Positions 53,715 through 61,989 of a DNA stretch of 64,000 bases are shown here, in pieces. Positions within the stretch are counted from its first letter, which is position 1; every line of letters starts with the position of its first letter. Source of the stretch: JALHMI01 sp964598535. Lineage in GTDB: Bacteria > Planctomycetota > Planctomycetia > Pirellulales > PALSA-1355. The stretch is from assembly GCA_964598535.1 (NCBI GenBank), contig CAZRCI010000003.1, positions 1 to 64,000 on the forward strand, in the 5' to 3' direction. Made by a program: the position numbers and the translations under genes. The notes under the pieces are model-generated. The model ran no database searches. It saw nothing but the letters and a program-made list of their open reading frames with translations, and was not told where the DNA came from.

Positions 53715-55169
53715 TTATTGAGGAGCAAGCACAATGGTAATCGGCCGCAGTTCGACCTCGATTCGCCCGAACAATCCTGCGGAACCGTATCGTTTTGTCC
53801 CCCAGATTTTGGCAACCTTGGTCAAAGGCTCCGGCGATCTGTCGGCGAAAAAAAGCTGTTCATATTCTTGGGTCGAGAATTGCGGCTCCAAAGTGAGCGA
53901 CCGCTCCTGATGCAACGGCCCGCCCTCGGAGATCTGAAATCCTTGAATTTGCCAGCCTTTCGGGGCAGTGAAAACTCGCCACGACCGCTCTTCTCTGGCC
54001 GTTGTATGGTCCCCGCCGGACTCCTCAATATTGGCGAAAATCTTCAAAAAGATGCTGGACGCGTCGACGACTGATAGGGTAACGCTTCCTTCGCACTTAG
54101 TCGGGTTACCTGGGCCAGTCCAGTAATCTGTATCGCCGTTGTTCGATATATGAGGTGGCGTGAAGCTGACAATAGGCGGCTCGAGCTGCACCCGTACGCT
54201 CGTATCTTGTAGAGACTCGGTCGCGGCGCGAATGTTCGCCGCTCCCATCGGATCGCTCAGAAGCAGCAGGGGATAGTAGGATCGCACTTTCGCCTTGAGT
54301 GGATGGTCGCCGAGCACAACCTTTCGTGTCTTCAACTGATTGAGCCATTCTACGGTTTCTTCGATGCTCGCCGATGCCGGCGTCACGTCGCCTTCGTACT
54401 TGCCTGCGACGATATAGATGTTGCATTTGGTGCTACGAAGCGCCTCGGAAAACTCGGACGTCGTTTCCGCGCTCCCTTTCGCACCAAAGCCTAGCAAGCT
54501 GGCGTTCAACTGCGCCAGTAACGCGCTCTTGGCTCGCTCGTTTTTCTCAGACATCTCGGCGTGAATCAACACTTGGCTACCCTGATGCAATTCTGCCACA
54601 TACCCCAAGCCATAGAGCGCAACGAGCGTCTTGATTTTCTTGCTGTCCGAGAGCTTGGAAAGCTGCTTGAAGGTGGCCTCGTCAATGGTGGGCTGTTGGA
54701 TCGATTCGATGGATGAGACCAGATCGATAACCATCAACAGCGAGCGATCGAGGCGTTCCTTTGCGTGCTCATTCATGGTGTCCAGACCAGCCACACCCAC
54801 CCAGTGCCGTATCTCCAGATTCAGTTGCGAAGACTCCTGGCTCTTGGTAACCGATTCGCCGTTAATGAAGCGACACGAATAGATCCAGACGTCTTGCTTC
54901 GCGGGCGCGGTGTCGGCAATGAGCGTTGCGGGCGACAAGTGTGGAATCGTACCGCCGCTGAGATAGATCCCTTGCCCCAGCCGAATAGTCGCCGTATCGC
55001 CAATGCCGACCTGAATCATTGGTTCGGGCAAAGGGGCGAGATCGCGCGCCGTTGGAAATGTATCTAGTGGCGCTGCGGGGGCCGTAGGGGCTTGGCCTAC
55101 TGCCAAGTGAACCTTCGAATTCAACACGATAAGCGCTAGGAATGTAGTGAACAACAGACTTCGAGCCAT
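53715..55169 (-). CDS. Secreted protein, weak resemblance to cholesterol-dependent cytolysin/MACPF proteins
   Basis: A 484-residue protein with a signal peptide (LLFTTFLALIVLNSKVHLAVG). The middle, about residues 200-330, follows a pattern seen in cytolysin-type proteins: a strand-rich segment VAELHQGSQVLIHAEMSEK, a helix (AKSALLAQLNASLLGFGAKG), an edge strand CNIYIVAGKYEGD, a helix, and YYPLLLLSDPMGAANI. The sequence evidence is by eye and weak. No undecapeptide motif is present. The C-terminal 150 residues look beta-rich. The gene is alone, 69 bp from the HAF-repeat protein gene upstream on the same strand. Function is otherwise unknown. Confidence 0.6.
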   Translation of the reverse strand: MARSLLFTTFLALIVLNSKVHLAVGQAPTAPAAPLDTFPTARDLAPLPEPMIQVGIGDTATIRLGQGIYLSGGTIPHLSPATLIADTAPAKQDVWIYSCRFINGESVTKSQESSQLNLEIRHWVGVAGLDTMNEHAKERLDRSLLMVIDLVSSIESIQQPTIDEATFKQLSKLSDSKKIKTLVALYGLGYVAELHQGSQVLIHAEMSEKNERAKSALLAQLNASLLGFGAKGSAETTSEFSEALRSTKCNIYIVAGKYEGDVTPASASIEETVEWLNQLKTRKVVLGDHPLKAKVRSYYPLLLLSDPMGAANIRAATESLQDTSVRVQLEPPIVSFTPPHISNNGDTDYWTGPGNPTKCEGSVTLSVVDASSIFLKIFANIEESGGDHTTAREERSWRVFTAPKGWQIQGFQISEGGPLHQERSLTLEPQFSTQEYEQLFFADRSPEPLTKVAKIWGTKRYGSAGLFGRIEVELRPITIVLAPQ

Positions 55170-55238
55170 GTTTGTTACATCCTTATGAGAGATAATAATT
55201 CTTGTTGAATGTCACTGGTTGGGCGTAGTGCGAGAGCA

Positions 55239-56312
55239 TCACGACGAGCGTCGGAGGCGGTTGTGCCCGGTAAATGAAAGCAGTGTTGCGAGGGCGAAGA
55301 TTGCGGTGACGACCGCATTCGGCTCGGGAACGAGATTCAAAATCACGGCGTGATCGACGCCGTTGAAACGCCCTACACCGATAATCTGCCCAGCGTTATT
55401 TATGTCCGTCGCGGTCAAGATGCTCCAACCCGCGAAACCTGTATCCAAAAGCGAGGTGAGGCTCGTCAAAGACAACGTCGAATCGGCAATAAAAGCACCG
55501 GATGCTCCTGAAACTCCCACAATCGTTCCAGATTCGTTAATACCGAGAGCATTGGACGACAAATCGCCTGGCGAGAGTTTACCGAGAAGTGTAGTCATGT
55601 TGGTATCAAAATCCAGCAGGGCCGCAACTCCGCCCACCGAACCAACAATTTCCCTATCTCCATTCAAATCTGTTGGAAGAAAGGCCCCCAATGACGTGTT
55701 GGTAGTGCCATTGCTGTAATAGCCAGAGATTCCCCACGCGCTAGTTCCTACGAATTGGCCCAAGTCGTTAATCGCAGCTCCCGCCGTGTTCGATAAGGGA
55801 AATGGATTGGCCGCCGTATTTGTACTTGACCAGCGAATAGTGCGCTGAGTTGCAGCGACATTCCGAGACCCAATCGCAACATCACTATTGTTCAAACCAT
55901 TCGCCGAACCATTGTTGGCGCTGTCGATCAAAACCATGCCCGTTTCGGATGTCCATCGGAAAGCTTTGCCGCCAGTCTGTCCTACCACGTGATCGTTGTT
56001 GTTAATGTCGAGCGCCCGACTGCTACCCGTTCCGACAATGCCCAAGTTCTGCATGCCGCCGCCCGGAGTCCAATAGAAGGCTCGGGTGTCGCCGTTGGCG
56101 TCGAGCGAATAGCCTACCGCGTGGCCGTTATCGTTGAGCGCGGCGCCGAAGCTGCTTGCTCCGCCCAGAGTGCCGAGGTCGGTGACCGTATAGAATTGCG
56201 CGGCCAGAGCCGGCGTCTGGAGTACCGCCGCGGAGAGGAACGCGAAAACAAGGCAGTTCCTACGCCACCTTGCAATCGGGGAGCGTAAGCGGCCAGCGGA
56301 GGTGCGATTCAT
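55239..56312 (-). CDS. HAF-repeat PEP-CTERM protein
   Basis: A 357-residue secreted protein with signal (CLVFAFLSAAVLQTPALAA). The body carries several HAF-type repeats: YTVTDLGTLGGASSFGAALN, DNGHAVGYS, INNNDHVVGQ, INESGTIVGVSG, INNAGQIIGVGRF. This unit is common in exported proteins and probably folds as a beta-propeller. The tail VPEPNAVV, a hydrophobic helix and RLRR is a PEP-CTERM signal. ATG 56312 follows the conserved GTGAGAACGCTC leader shared with the next four genes. Function unknown. Confidence 0.8.
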   Translation of the reverse strand: MNRTSAGRLRSPIARWRRNCLVFAFLSAAVLQTPALAAQFYTVTDLGTLGGASSFGAALNDNGHAVGYSLDANGDTRAFYWTPGGGMQNLGIVGTGSSRALDINNNDHVVGQTGGKAFRWTSETGMVLIDSANNGSANGLNNSDVAIGSRNVAATQRTIRWSSTNTAANPFPLSNTAGAAINDLGQFVGTSAWGISGYYSNGTTNTSLGAFLPTDLNGDREIVGSVGGVAALLDFDTNMTTLLGKLSPGDLSSNALGINESGTIVGVSGASGAFIADSTLSLTSLTSLLDTGFAGWSILTATDINNAGQIIGVGRFNGVDHAVILNLVPEPNAVVTAIFALATLLSFTGHNRLRRSS

Positions 56313-56449
56313 GAGCGTTCTCACTTTCTTTTGTTCAGAAAAAACCAAGGCGTGGAAACCAAAAAACAACCGCGGAGGGCCAGGTCGCCCGACGCCGCGC
56401 CTCCGGAGCGCCGAAAAGCTCAAGGGTAAAAGAGAAAAAGGATAAAGGG

Positions 56450-57496
56450 CTACTTGCGCCTTCTCCACAGCAACAGCGCGACCATCCCCAACGCTCCCAT
56501 CAGCAGCGTGCCTGGCTCGGGGACGGTTGCCACACGGAACCCGACAAGGAAGCTCTCGTTTGACGGGAAGTTGACGACCCGATTCGAGGCGGCCAGGCCG
56601 TTCGTGTTGAAGCCCCACGCGCCCCCGCGCATACCCCGATCCGGATACGACCCGCTAATGAGCACTTCGTTCCACTCAAAGACGTTGCCGCCCTGATCCG
56701 CGGTACCGTAGAAACTGTCGCTCAACGGGCCGGCGCTGCCGACCGTGGTCACGTTGCCGTCCGGGCTGTTCCAGACAGCGCCGCGGAGGTAGTTTGCTAC
56801 GTTGGCGCCGGGGTTGCTGACGTCGCCCACGCTGTTGGCCGTGGCAATCGTGGGCGCCGTGTTGCTGGCCGTGGGATACAGCCAGTAGTCGTCACTGTCG
56901 CCACCCTGTGCGGCCGGCTGATGGTAGGCCGCCTTGTACCACTCGTCCTCGCTGGGCAGGAACCACGTCGCGCCCGCGTTGCGGGTGATCGAGGAGCCAT
57001 TGCTCGGCGTGGCCGTGCCGCCGAGGATCGTGTACGCGCCGGTTTCCGTGTCACCTGAGCCCTGGCCGTTGTTGAGCCAGTTGGCGAACCGAATCGCGTC
57101 GTACCAGCTCACGTAGTTCACCGGCTTGTCGGCCATGTTCGGCTTGGTAGCGTAGGTGTAGCTACCGTCCGATCCGCTTTGCGTGATCCCGCCGCGGGCA
57201 TCGCTGCCCATGTCGGTGTTGTACAGGCCCAACGGATCGCTGGCCGCCTTGGCGTTCAAGAACGTGGCATACTGGGCATTCGTCACCTCGGTCGTGCCGA
57301 TCCGGTAGTCGTAAGCCACCGCGCCGAATTGCAAATTCGTGGGATTGTTGATTGGCCAAAGTTGATCCGGCGCATTGCCGGCGTTGCCGACCGGCACGGT
57401 TGGAATCGTGATCGGGTCGGCCACGGCCACGGTGGAGGCGGTAAGCCATAAGAGCGCGAGCATAAGGCCGTGCGCGCGTCGTGATTTCAATGGCAT
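56450..57496 (-). CDS. FGE-sulfatase-fold PEP-CTERM protein (1)
   Basis: A 348-residue secreted protein with the SUMF1/formylglycine-generating-enzyme fold: DYRIGTTEVTNAQYATFLNA, KPVNYVSWYDAIRFANWLN, TWFLPSEDEWYKAAYH, GGNVFEWNE, RGMRGGAWGF, VGFRVA. There is no cysteine in the C-terminal half, whereas active FGE enzymes use a Cys pair there, so it is probably a binding or structural variant of the fold. Signal peptide LMLALLWLTASTVAVA; tail VPEPGTLL, helix, WRRRK. ATG 57496. It is paralogous to the gene at 60866-59862. Confidence 0.85.
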   Translation of the reverse strand: MPLKSRRAHGLMLALLWLTASTVAVADPITIPTVPVGNAGNAPDQLWPINNPTNLQFGAVAYDYRIGTTEVTNAQYATFLNAKAASDPLGLYNTDMGSDARGGITQSGSDGSYTYATKPNMADKPVNYVSWYDAIRFANWLNNGQGSGDTETGAYTILGGTATPSNGSSITRNAGATWFLPSEDEWYKAAYHQPAAQGGDSDDYWLYPTASNTAPTIATANSVGDVSNPGANVANYLRGAVWNSPDGNVTTVGSAGPLSDSFYGTADQGGNVFEWNEVLISGSYPDRGMRGGAWGFNTNGLAASNRVVNFPSNESFLVGFRVATVPEPGTLLMGALGMVALLLWRRRK

Positions 57497-57532
57497 GAGC
57501 GTTCTCACTTGCTTGAGGGGGTTCTTCAGGGG
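57494..57532 (-). promoter_or_regulatory. Conserved leader, FGE gene 1
   Basis: The stretch CTCAAGCAAGTGAGAACGCTC immediately before the ATG has close copies before four other genes of the cluster (56312, 58619, 59720, 60866). No strong Shine-Dalgarno is present within it. It may be a shared translation or transcript-leader element. Confidence 0.5.
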
Positions 57533-57591
57533 GGCGAAAGCTAGGGTGTGCGACGAACAATAACCAGGCACGGAAGCCAGGCCGCCCGACG

Positions 57592-57736
57592 CCGCGCCGT
57601 AGAAATATTCGCGGCACGGTCGGGCGACTTGGCGGCTTCCGGTGGAGCGTTTAACGCCGTTTGCGGTGTCGATGGATCGGCACGAGAGCAAACCCGGCGC
57701 ACGCCAGCAGCGCTAGACTCGATGGCTCGGGGACGG
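57592..57736 (-). repeat. Shared 3' module, copy 1
   Basis: About 145 bp covering the end of the first RCC1 gene (PEP-CTERM-coding) and its 3' untranslated sequence. Close copies lie at 58704-58849 and 59802-59947. Identity continues across the stop codon, so it is a DNA-level module and not only a conserved peptide. Confidence 0.85.
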
Positions 57737-58619
57737 GCACGGAGCGAATCGCCAGTACGTGTTCCCCTTGACCAGCGGCAGCGGCAATCGCGGTGAAATC
57801 GTTCCCGGTGGGGACATCCGTTTGGCCGATCCCGTTGTATCCCCAGCCGATGAGCGAGCCGTCCGAACGCAACGCCAGACCGTAAGTAGAGCCGGCGGCA
57901 ATCGCGATGAAGTCGTTCCCAGCCGGAACATCCGTTTGGCCATAGGTGTTGTTTCCCCAGCCGATGAGAGAACCGTCCGAACGCAACGCCAAACCGTAAT
58001 AAGCGCCGGCGGCGATGGCGGTGAAGTCGTTCCCGGCGGGGACATCCGTTTGCCCATACCAGTTGTCTCCCCAACCGACGAGCGAACCGTCCGAACGCAA
58101 CGCCAGATTGTAAGTTTGGTCAGCAGCAATCGCGGTGAAGTCGTTCCCGGCGGGGACATCCGTTTGCCCATCCCAGTTGTTTCCCCACGCGACGAGCGAA
58201 CCGTCCGATCGCAACGCCAGACTGTGCGCACTCCCTGCAGCAATCGCGGTGAAGTCGTTTCCGGCGGGAACAGCCGCTTGGCCATCCCAGTTGTATCCCC
58301 AGCCGACGAGCGAACCATCGGAACGTAACGCCAGACCGTGAAAGGTTCCGGCTGCAATGGCGGTGAAGTCATTTCCGGCCGGAACATTCGTTTCACCCAA
58401 ATCGTTTCGTCCCCAGCCGACGAGCGAGCCATCGGAACGCAACGCCAGACTATGAAGGTACCCTGCAGCAACTGCGACGAAGTCGTCACCAGCGGGAACA
58501 TTCGCTTGGCCCTGATCGTTTCGTCCCCAGGCGACGAGTTCTCCGGCCTGGGCGGTGGAGGCGGTAAGGGCGAGCAGCGCGAGCATAACGCTGCGCGCGC
58601 GTCGTGATTTCAATGGCAT
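57651..58619 (-). CDS. RCC1-like beta-propeller PEP-CTERM protein (1)
   Basis: A 322-residue secreted protein. After the signal peptide (VMLALLALTASTAQA) come seven 38-residue units of the form LVGWGxNxxGQTDVPAGNDF and TAIAAGxxxxLALRSDGS, the short bacterial RCC1-type repeat, expected to form a seven-bladed propeller. The units are close to identical at DNA level (114-bp period), with variation limited mostly to a few positions around x-H-x. The tail VPEPSSLALLACAGFALVPI and RHRKRR is a PEP-CTERM signal. ATG 58619. Confidence 0.88.
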   Translation of the reverse strand: MPLKSRRARSVMLALLALTASTAQAGELVAWGRNDQGQANVPAGDDFVAVAAGYLHSLALRSDGSLVGWGRNDLGETNVPAGNDFTAIAAGTFHGLALRSDGSLVGWGYNWDGQAAVPAGNDFTAIAAGSAHSLALRSDGSLVAWGNNWDGQTDVPAGNDFTAIAADQTYNLALRSDGSLVGWGDNWYGQTDVPAGNDFTAIAAGAYYGLALRSDGSLIGWGNNTYGQTDVPAGNDFIAIAAGSTYGLALRSDGSLIGWGYNGIGQTDVPTGNDFTAIAAAAGQGEHVLAIRSVPVPEPSSLALLACAGFALVPIHRHRKRR

Positions 58620-58657
58620 GAGCATTCTCACTTTCTTGAGGGGTTCTTCAGGGGGAC
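58617..58657 (-). promoter_or_regulatory. Conserved leader, RCC1 gene 1
   Basis: Copy of the shared leader: CTGAAGAACCCCTCAAGAAA then GTGAGAATGCTC and the ATG. It is nearly identical to the leader at 60864-60905. Confidence 0.5.
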
Positions 58658-58703
58658 AAAAACCAAAGGTGTGGAAACAATGGCGGAGGGTAAGTCACTT
58701 AAG

Positions 58704-58849
58704 GCCGCGCCGTAGAAACATTCGCGGCACGGTCGGGCGACTTGGCGGCTTCCGGTGGAGCGTTTAACGCCGTTTGCGGTGTCGATAGATCGGCACGAGA
58801 GCAACCACGGCGCACGCCAGCAGCGCTAGGCTCGATGGCTCGGGGACGG
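58704..58849 (-). repeat. Shared 3' module, copy 2
   Basis: End of the second RCC1 gene and its downstream sequence. It differs from copy 1 at only a few positions over most of its length. Confidence 0.85.
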
Positions 58850-59720
58850 CGCGAATCGCCACACTGAATTGGCCCCTGGCGGCAATCGCGACAAAGTCAT
58901 TTCCGGCGGGGACATCCGTTTGGCCATAGTAGTTATGCCCCCAGGCGACGAGCGAACCGTCGGAGCGCAATGCCAGACTGTGATCCGACCCCGCGGCAAT
59001 GGCGATGAAGTCGTTCCCAGCCGGAACATCCGTTCGGCCGTCCGAGTTGAGTCCCCAGGCGACGAGCGAACCGTCGGAGCGTAACGCCAAACTGTGCCAC
59101 GTTCCCGCGGCGATGGCGATGAAGTCGTTCCCGGCGGGGACCTCCGCTAGGCCATTACCGTTGTATCCCCAGGTGGCGAGCGAGCCGTCGGAGCGTAACG
59201 CCAAACCGTGGCCAGACCCCGCGGCAATGGCGGTGAAGTCGTTTCCCGCGGGGAAATTCGTTAGATCACTAGCGTCGTATCCCCAGCCGGCGAGTGAACC
59301 GTCCGATCGCAACGCCAGACTGTAGAGGTTTCCAGCGGCAACCGCGGTGAAGTCGTTCCCGGCGGGGGCATTCGTTTCGCCAGCCCAATTGGTTCCCCAG
59401 GCGACAAGCGAACCGTCGGAACGCAACGCCAGACTGTGAGAGGTTCCAGCGGCGGTGGCGACGAAATCATTTCCGGCCGGAACATTCGGTTCGCCCCACC
59501 CACTGCTCGTTCCCCAGCCGGCGAGCGAGCCGTCGGAACGCAATGCCAGACCATAATAATCTCCAGCGGCAACCGCGACGAAGTCGTCCCCGGCGGGGAC
59601 ATTCGTTGTGCCCTGATCGTCCCGTCCCCAGGCGACGAGCTCTCCCGCCTGGGCGATGGATGTGGAAAGAGCGAGCAGCGCGAGCATAACGCCTCGCGCG
59701 AGTCGTGATTTCAATTGCAT
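58764..59720 (-). CDS. RCC1-like beta-propeller PEP-CTERM protein (2)
   Basis: A 318-residue paralogue of the preceding protein with seven repeat units (one of 39 residues, SSGWGEPNVP). The blades are more diverged than in paralogue 1 (for example YDASDLTNFP, YNGNGLAEVP), while signal peptide (RGVMLALLALSTSIAQA) and tail (VPEPSSLALLACAVVALVPI, RHRKRR) are almost the same. ATG 59720. Ligand unknown; RCC1-type propellers usually bind protein or nucleic-acid partners, here presumably outside the cell. Confidence 0.88.
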   Translation of the reverse strand: MQLKSRLARGVMLALLALSTSIAQAGELVAWGRDDQGTTNVPAGDDFVAVAAGDYYGLALRSDGSLAGWGTSSGWGEPNVPAGNDFVATAAGTSHSLALRSDGSLVAWGTNWAGETNAPAGNDFTAVAAGNLYSLALRSDGSLAGWGYDASDLTNFPAGNDFTAIAAGSGHGLALRSDGSLATWGYNGNGLAEVPAGNDFIAIAAGTWHSLALRSDGSLVAWGLNSDGRTDVPAGNDFIAIAAGSDHSLALRSDGSLVAWGHNYYGQTDVPAGNDFVAIAARGQFSVAIRAVPEPSSLALLACAVVALVPIYRHRKRR

Positions 59721-59745
59721 GAGCATTCTCACTTTCTTGAGTGGG
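59718..59745 (-). promoter_or_regulatory. Conserved leader, RCC1 gene 2 (shortened)
   Basis: CACTCAAGAAAGTGAGAATGCTC before the ATG, matching the other leaders but missing about a dozen bases (the GAAGAACC part) present in them. The sequence further upstream (CACACCTTTGG on this strand) again matches the leader of RCC1 gene 1. Confidence 0.45.
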
Positions 59746-59801
59746 ACAAAAACCAAAGGTGTGGAAACAAAAAACAACCACGGAGGTCAAGTCGCTTAAA
59801 G

Positions 59802-59947
59802 CCGCGCCCTAAAAAACATCCGCGGCACGGTCGGGCGACCTGGCGGCTTCCGGTGGAACATTCAACGTCGTTTGCGGTGTCGATAGATCGGCACGAGAGC
59901 AACCACGGCGCACGCCAGCAGTGTTAGGCTCGACGGCTCGGGGACGG
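59802..59947 (-). repeat. Shared 3' module, copy 3
   Basis: End of the second FGE-fold gene plus downstream sequence, again matching copies 1 and 2 although the ectodomain upstream belongs to an unrelated fold. Confidence 0.85.
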
Positions 59948-60866
59948 TTGCCACACGAAACCCAACACTGTTGCCCTCGTAAGTCGGGCCGATGATCTCC
60001 CGGTACGAGGCGGCCAGGCTGTTTGCGATGTCGTCCCACGCACCCCCGCGCAACTCCCGAAACCCGCTGAAGCGCGCTTCGTTCCATTCCAACACGTTGC
60101 CGCCCTGATCGTAGGTGTCGTACGGGCTTGCCGACTGCGTATACGCGCCGGCGTCCGTCAGGGGATAATTCCAGTTGCCCGTCGTGGGGCCATTGTTGTA
60201 GAAGTTGGCCGAGTTGCCGGTGTCCGACGAAGGGGGATTGTTATTCGGCGTGGCATCGGTCCCGGTCGGAAAGTCGTAATAGGTACTCGTATTGCCGTCG
60301 TAGTACGCCGCCTTGTACCACTCGTTCTCCGTGGGAAGGAACCACGTTGCATCGGCGTTGCGCGTCACGGCAAGCAACGCGGCGTTGGTCACAGCGCCGT
60401 TGAGCGTGTACGCGCCGTCCTCGGTCGTGCCGGCGTTCTGCGCGCCCGTCGGCTGGCCGTTGTGCAGCCAGTTGGAAAACCGCGCGGCGTCTCCCCAACT
60501 CACATAGACCACGGGCTTGTTGGCATATGTGTACGACCCCGCGTCGGCCTTCACGGAATAGGCGTAGCTGCCCGAGTCGCCCATGCGCGTAATTCCGCCC
60601 CAAGTGGTGGACTCCATGTACGGGCTGAAGAGCCCGTAGGTGTCGGTGGCGGCGACCGCGTTCAGGAACGCCACGTACTGGGCGTTCGTCACTTCGGTCG
60701 TGCCGATGCGGTAGTCGTAGGCCACCGCGCCGTAGCCGGTGTTGTCCGGCGCATTGCCGGCGTTGCCGATCGGCACGGTCGGAATCGTGACGGCCTGGGC
60801 GGCGGAGGCGGTAAGGGCGAGCAGCCCGAGCATAACGCCGCGCGCAAGTCGCGATTTTATTTTCAT
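59862..60866 (-). CDS. FGE-sulfatase-fold PEP-CTERM protein (2)
   Basis: A 334-residue paralogue of the gene at 57496-56450: DYRIGTTEVTNAQYVAFLNA, KPVVYVSWGDAARFSNWLH, ATWFLPTENEWYKAAYYD, GGNVLEWNE, RELRGGAWDD, VGFRVA. The catalytic cysteines of true FGE are again absent. The signal peptide (MLGLLALTASAAQA) and especially the tail (VPEPSSLTLLACAVVALVPI, RHRKRR) match the RCC1 proteins and not FGE protein 1, so tails have been exchanged between folds. ATG 60866. Confidence 0.85.
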   Translation of the reverse strand: MKIKSRLARGVMLGLLALTASAAQAVTIPTVPIGNAGNAPDNTGYGAVAYDYRIGTTEVTNAQYVAFLNAVAATDTYGLFSPYMESTTWGGITRMGDSGSYAYSVKADAGSYTYANKPVVYVSWGDAARFSNWLHNGQPTGAQNAGTTEDGAYTLNGAVTNAALLAVTRNADATWFLPTENEWYKAAYYDGNTSTYYDFPTGTDATPNNNPPSSDTGNSANFYNNGPTTGNWNYPLTDAGAYTQSASPYDTYDQGGNVLEWNEARFSGFRELRGGAWDDIANSLAASYREIIGPTYEGNSVGFRVATVPEPSSLTLLACAVVALVPIYRHRKRR

Positions 60867-60905
60867 GAGCGTTCTCACTTTTTTGAGGGGTTCTTCAGGG
60901 GGGCG
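60864..60905 (-). promoter_or_regulatory. Conserved leader, FGE gene 2
   Basis: CTGAAGAACCCCTCAAAAAA then GTGAGAACGCTC and the ATG. It is the full-length form of the shared leader and the first in transcription order, so the cluster promoter probably lies just upstream. Confidence 0.5.
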
Positions 60906-61350
60906 AAAATCAAGGTATGGAAACCCAAAAACAACCACGGAGGGCCCGCGGAAAAAAACAAAAAAATAGATCCCTTCGAAAAACGAAAAAACATGTCCCT
61001 CTATAGCGCTATGCGCCGTGAGAGGGCCTGGCGCACGCCTAAATCCGGCCCATTCGTCAAAAAACATGCTTTTTGACAAAAAAGTCCCCTCGGCGCTGCG
61101 GAAACCAGGCGTGCGCGAAAAACCGGACATCACTATTCGCCGCCAGAGCCAAAAGCGCACGCCTCTCGCGGAAAAAAATTCCCTCCGACGAACGGAAATC
61201 GCCGGCCGGCGCCGTGCCTCTAAAAACGCGCGCGGGATTGTTTTGCGTTACCGGCCAGCGCTGCGCATAATGGCCGCCATGCCGGGGGCTCGCAAAGCTC
61301 TTTCCGCCGCGCCGGTCAACGACGTTCCAACTCCAGGAGTCCGCCGATTC
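60906..61350. other. Divergent intergenic region before the sigma factor gene
   Basis: About 445 bp between the FGE-fold gene 2 leader and the sigma factor start. It is unusually A-rich near 60950-61000 and contains an AT-rich hairpin (GTCAAAAA at 61056-61063, TTTTTGAC at 61070-61077). Promoters for both directions are expected here, but I could not place them with confidence. Confidence 0.5.
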
Positions 61351-61989
61351 ATGTCGCCCCGTGTCGATCCCTTTCCGCGGAACGGCCCGAACGGGGAGCG
61401 TGGCGGCGAGTTGGTGGCGGCCGCCCGGGGCGGCTCGCCCGAGGCGCTGAGCGTGCTGCTGCAAACCTGCCGAACCTACCTGCTGGCGGTCGGCGAGCGC
61501 GAGCTTACCGATCCGCTACGGCGGCGCATATCGCCGTCCGATCTGGTGCAAGAAACATTTCTCGTGGGGCAACAATCGATCGCCGAATTCGACGGCGACA
61601 CGACCGCCGAGTTCGCCAGTTGGCTGCGCGGCATCCTGCTGAACCGGCTGGCCCAAGCCCGGCGCGCCCACCTGCTGCGCGAGTGCCGCAGCCTGCAGCG
61701 CGAAGAGCCGCCTCCCGACCTCAGCTCGGTTGTCGAAGCCCCGGCCTGGATTCTGGATCTGGAAACGCCCAGTTGGGTGGCGATGCGCGTCGAGGAGGGC
61801 GTCACGATTCGCGCCGCGCTGAACCGGCTCTCGGCCGCCCATCGCCAGGTCATTGAACTTCGCAATTTTGAAGCGCTGCCGTTCGACGAGATCGGGCGGA
61901 TCGTGGGCCGCACCCCGGGAGCGTCGCGGGCGCTGTGGTGCCGGGCCATGTTGTGTCTGAAACGAGAGCTCGATGCCACCGATGAATAA
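61351..61989 (+). CDS. ECF-type RNA polymerase sigma factor
   Basis: A 212-residue extracytoplasmic-function sigma factor of the planctomycete kind. Region 2 is RRRISPSDLVQETFLVGQQS followed by FASWLRGILLNRLAQARR; region 4 is LSAAHRQVIELRNFEALPFD then EIGRIVGRTPGASRALWCRA. ATG 61351 with AGGAG upstream is preferred; the frame is open back to 61018. Its last 8 nt overlap the kinase gene, the usual pairing in planctomycetes in which the kinase is thought to control the sigma factor. Confidence 0.9.
   Translation: MSPRVDPFPRNGPNGERGGELVAAARGGSPEALSVLLQTCRTYLLAVGERELTDPLRRRISPSDLVQETFLVGQQSIAEFDGDTTAEFASWLRGILLNRLAQARRAHLLRECRSLQREEPPPDLSSVVEAPAWILDLETPSWVAMRVEEGVTIRAALNRLSAAHRQVIELRNFEALPFDEIGRIVGRTPGASRALWCRAMLCLKRELDATDE

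Noticed and set aside
53266..54074. Open frames on both strands around 53.3-54.1 kb
   Set aside because: They are GC-rich shadows or run into the secreted-protein gene in another frame; no domain is visible.
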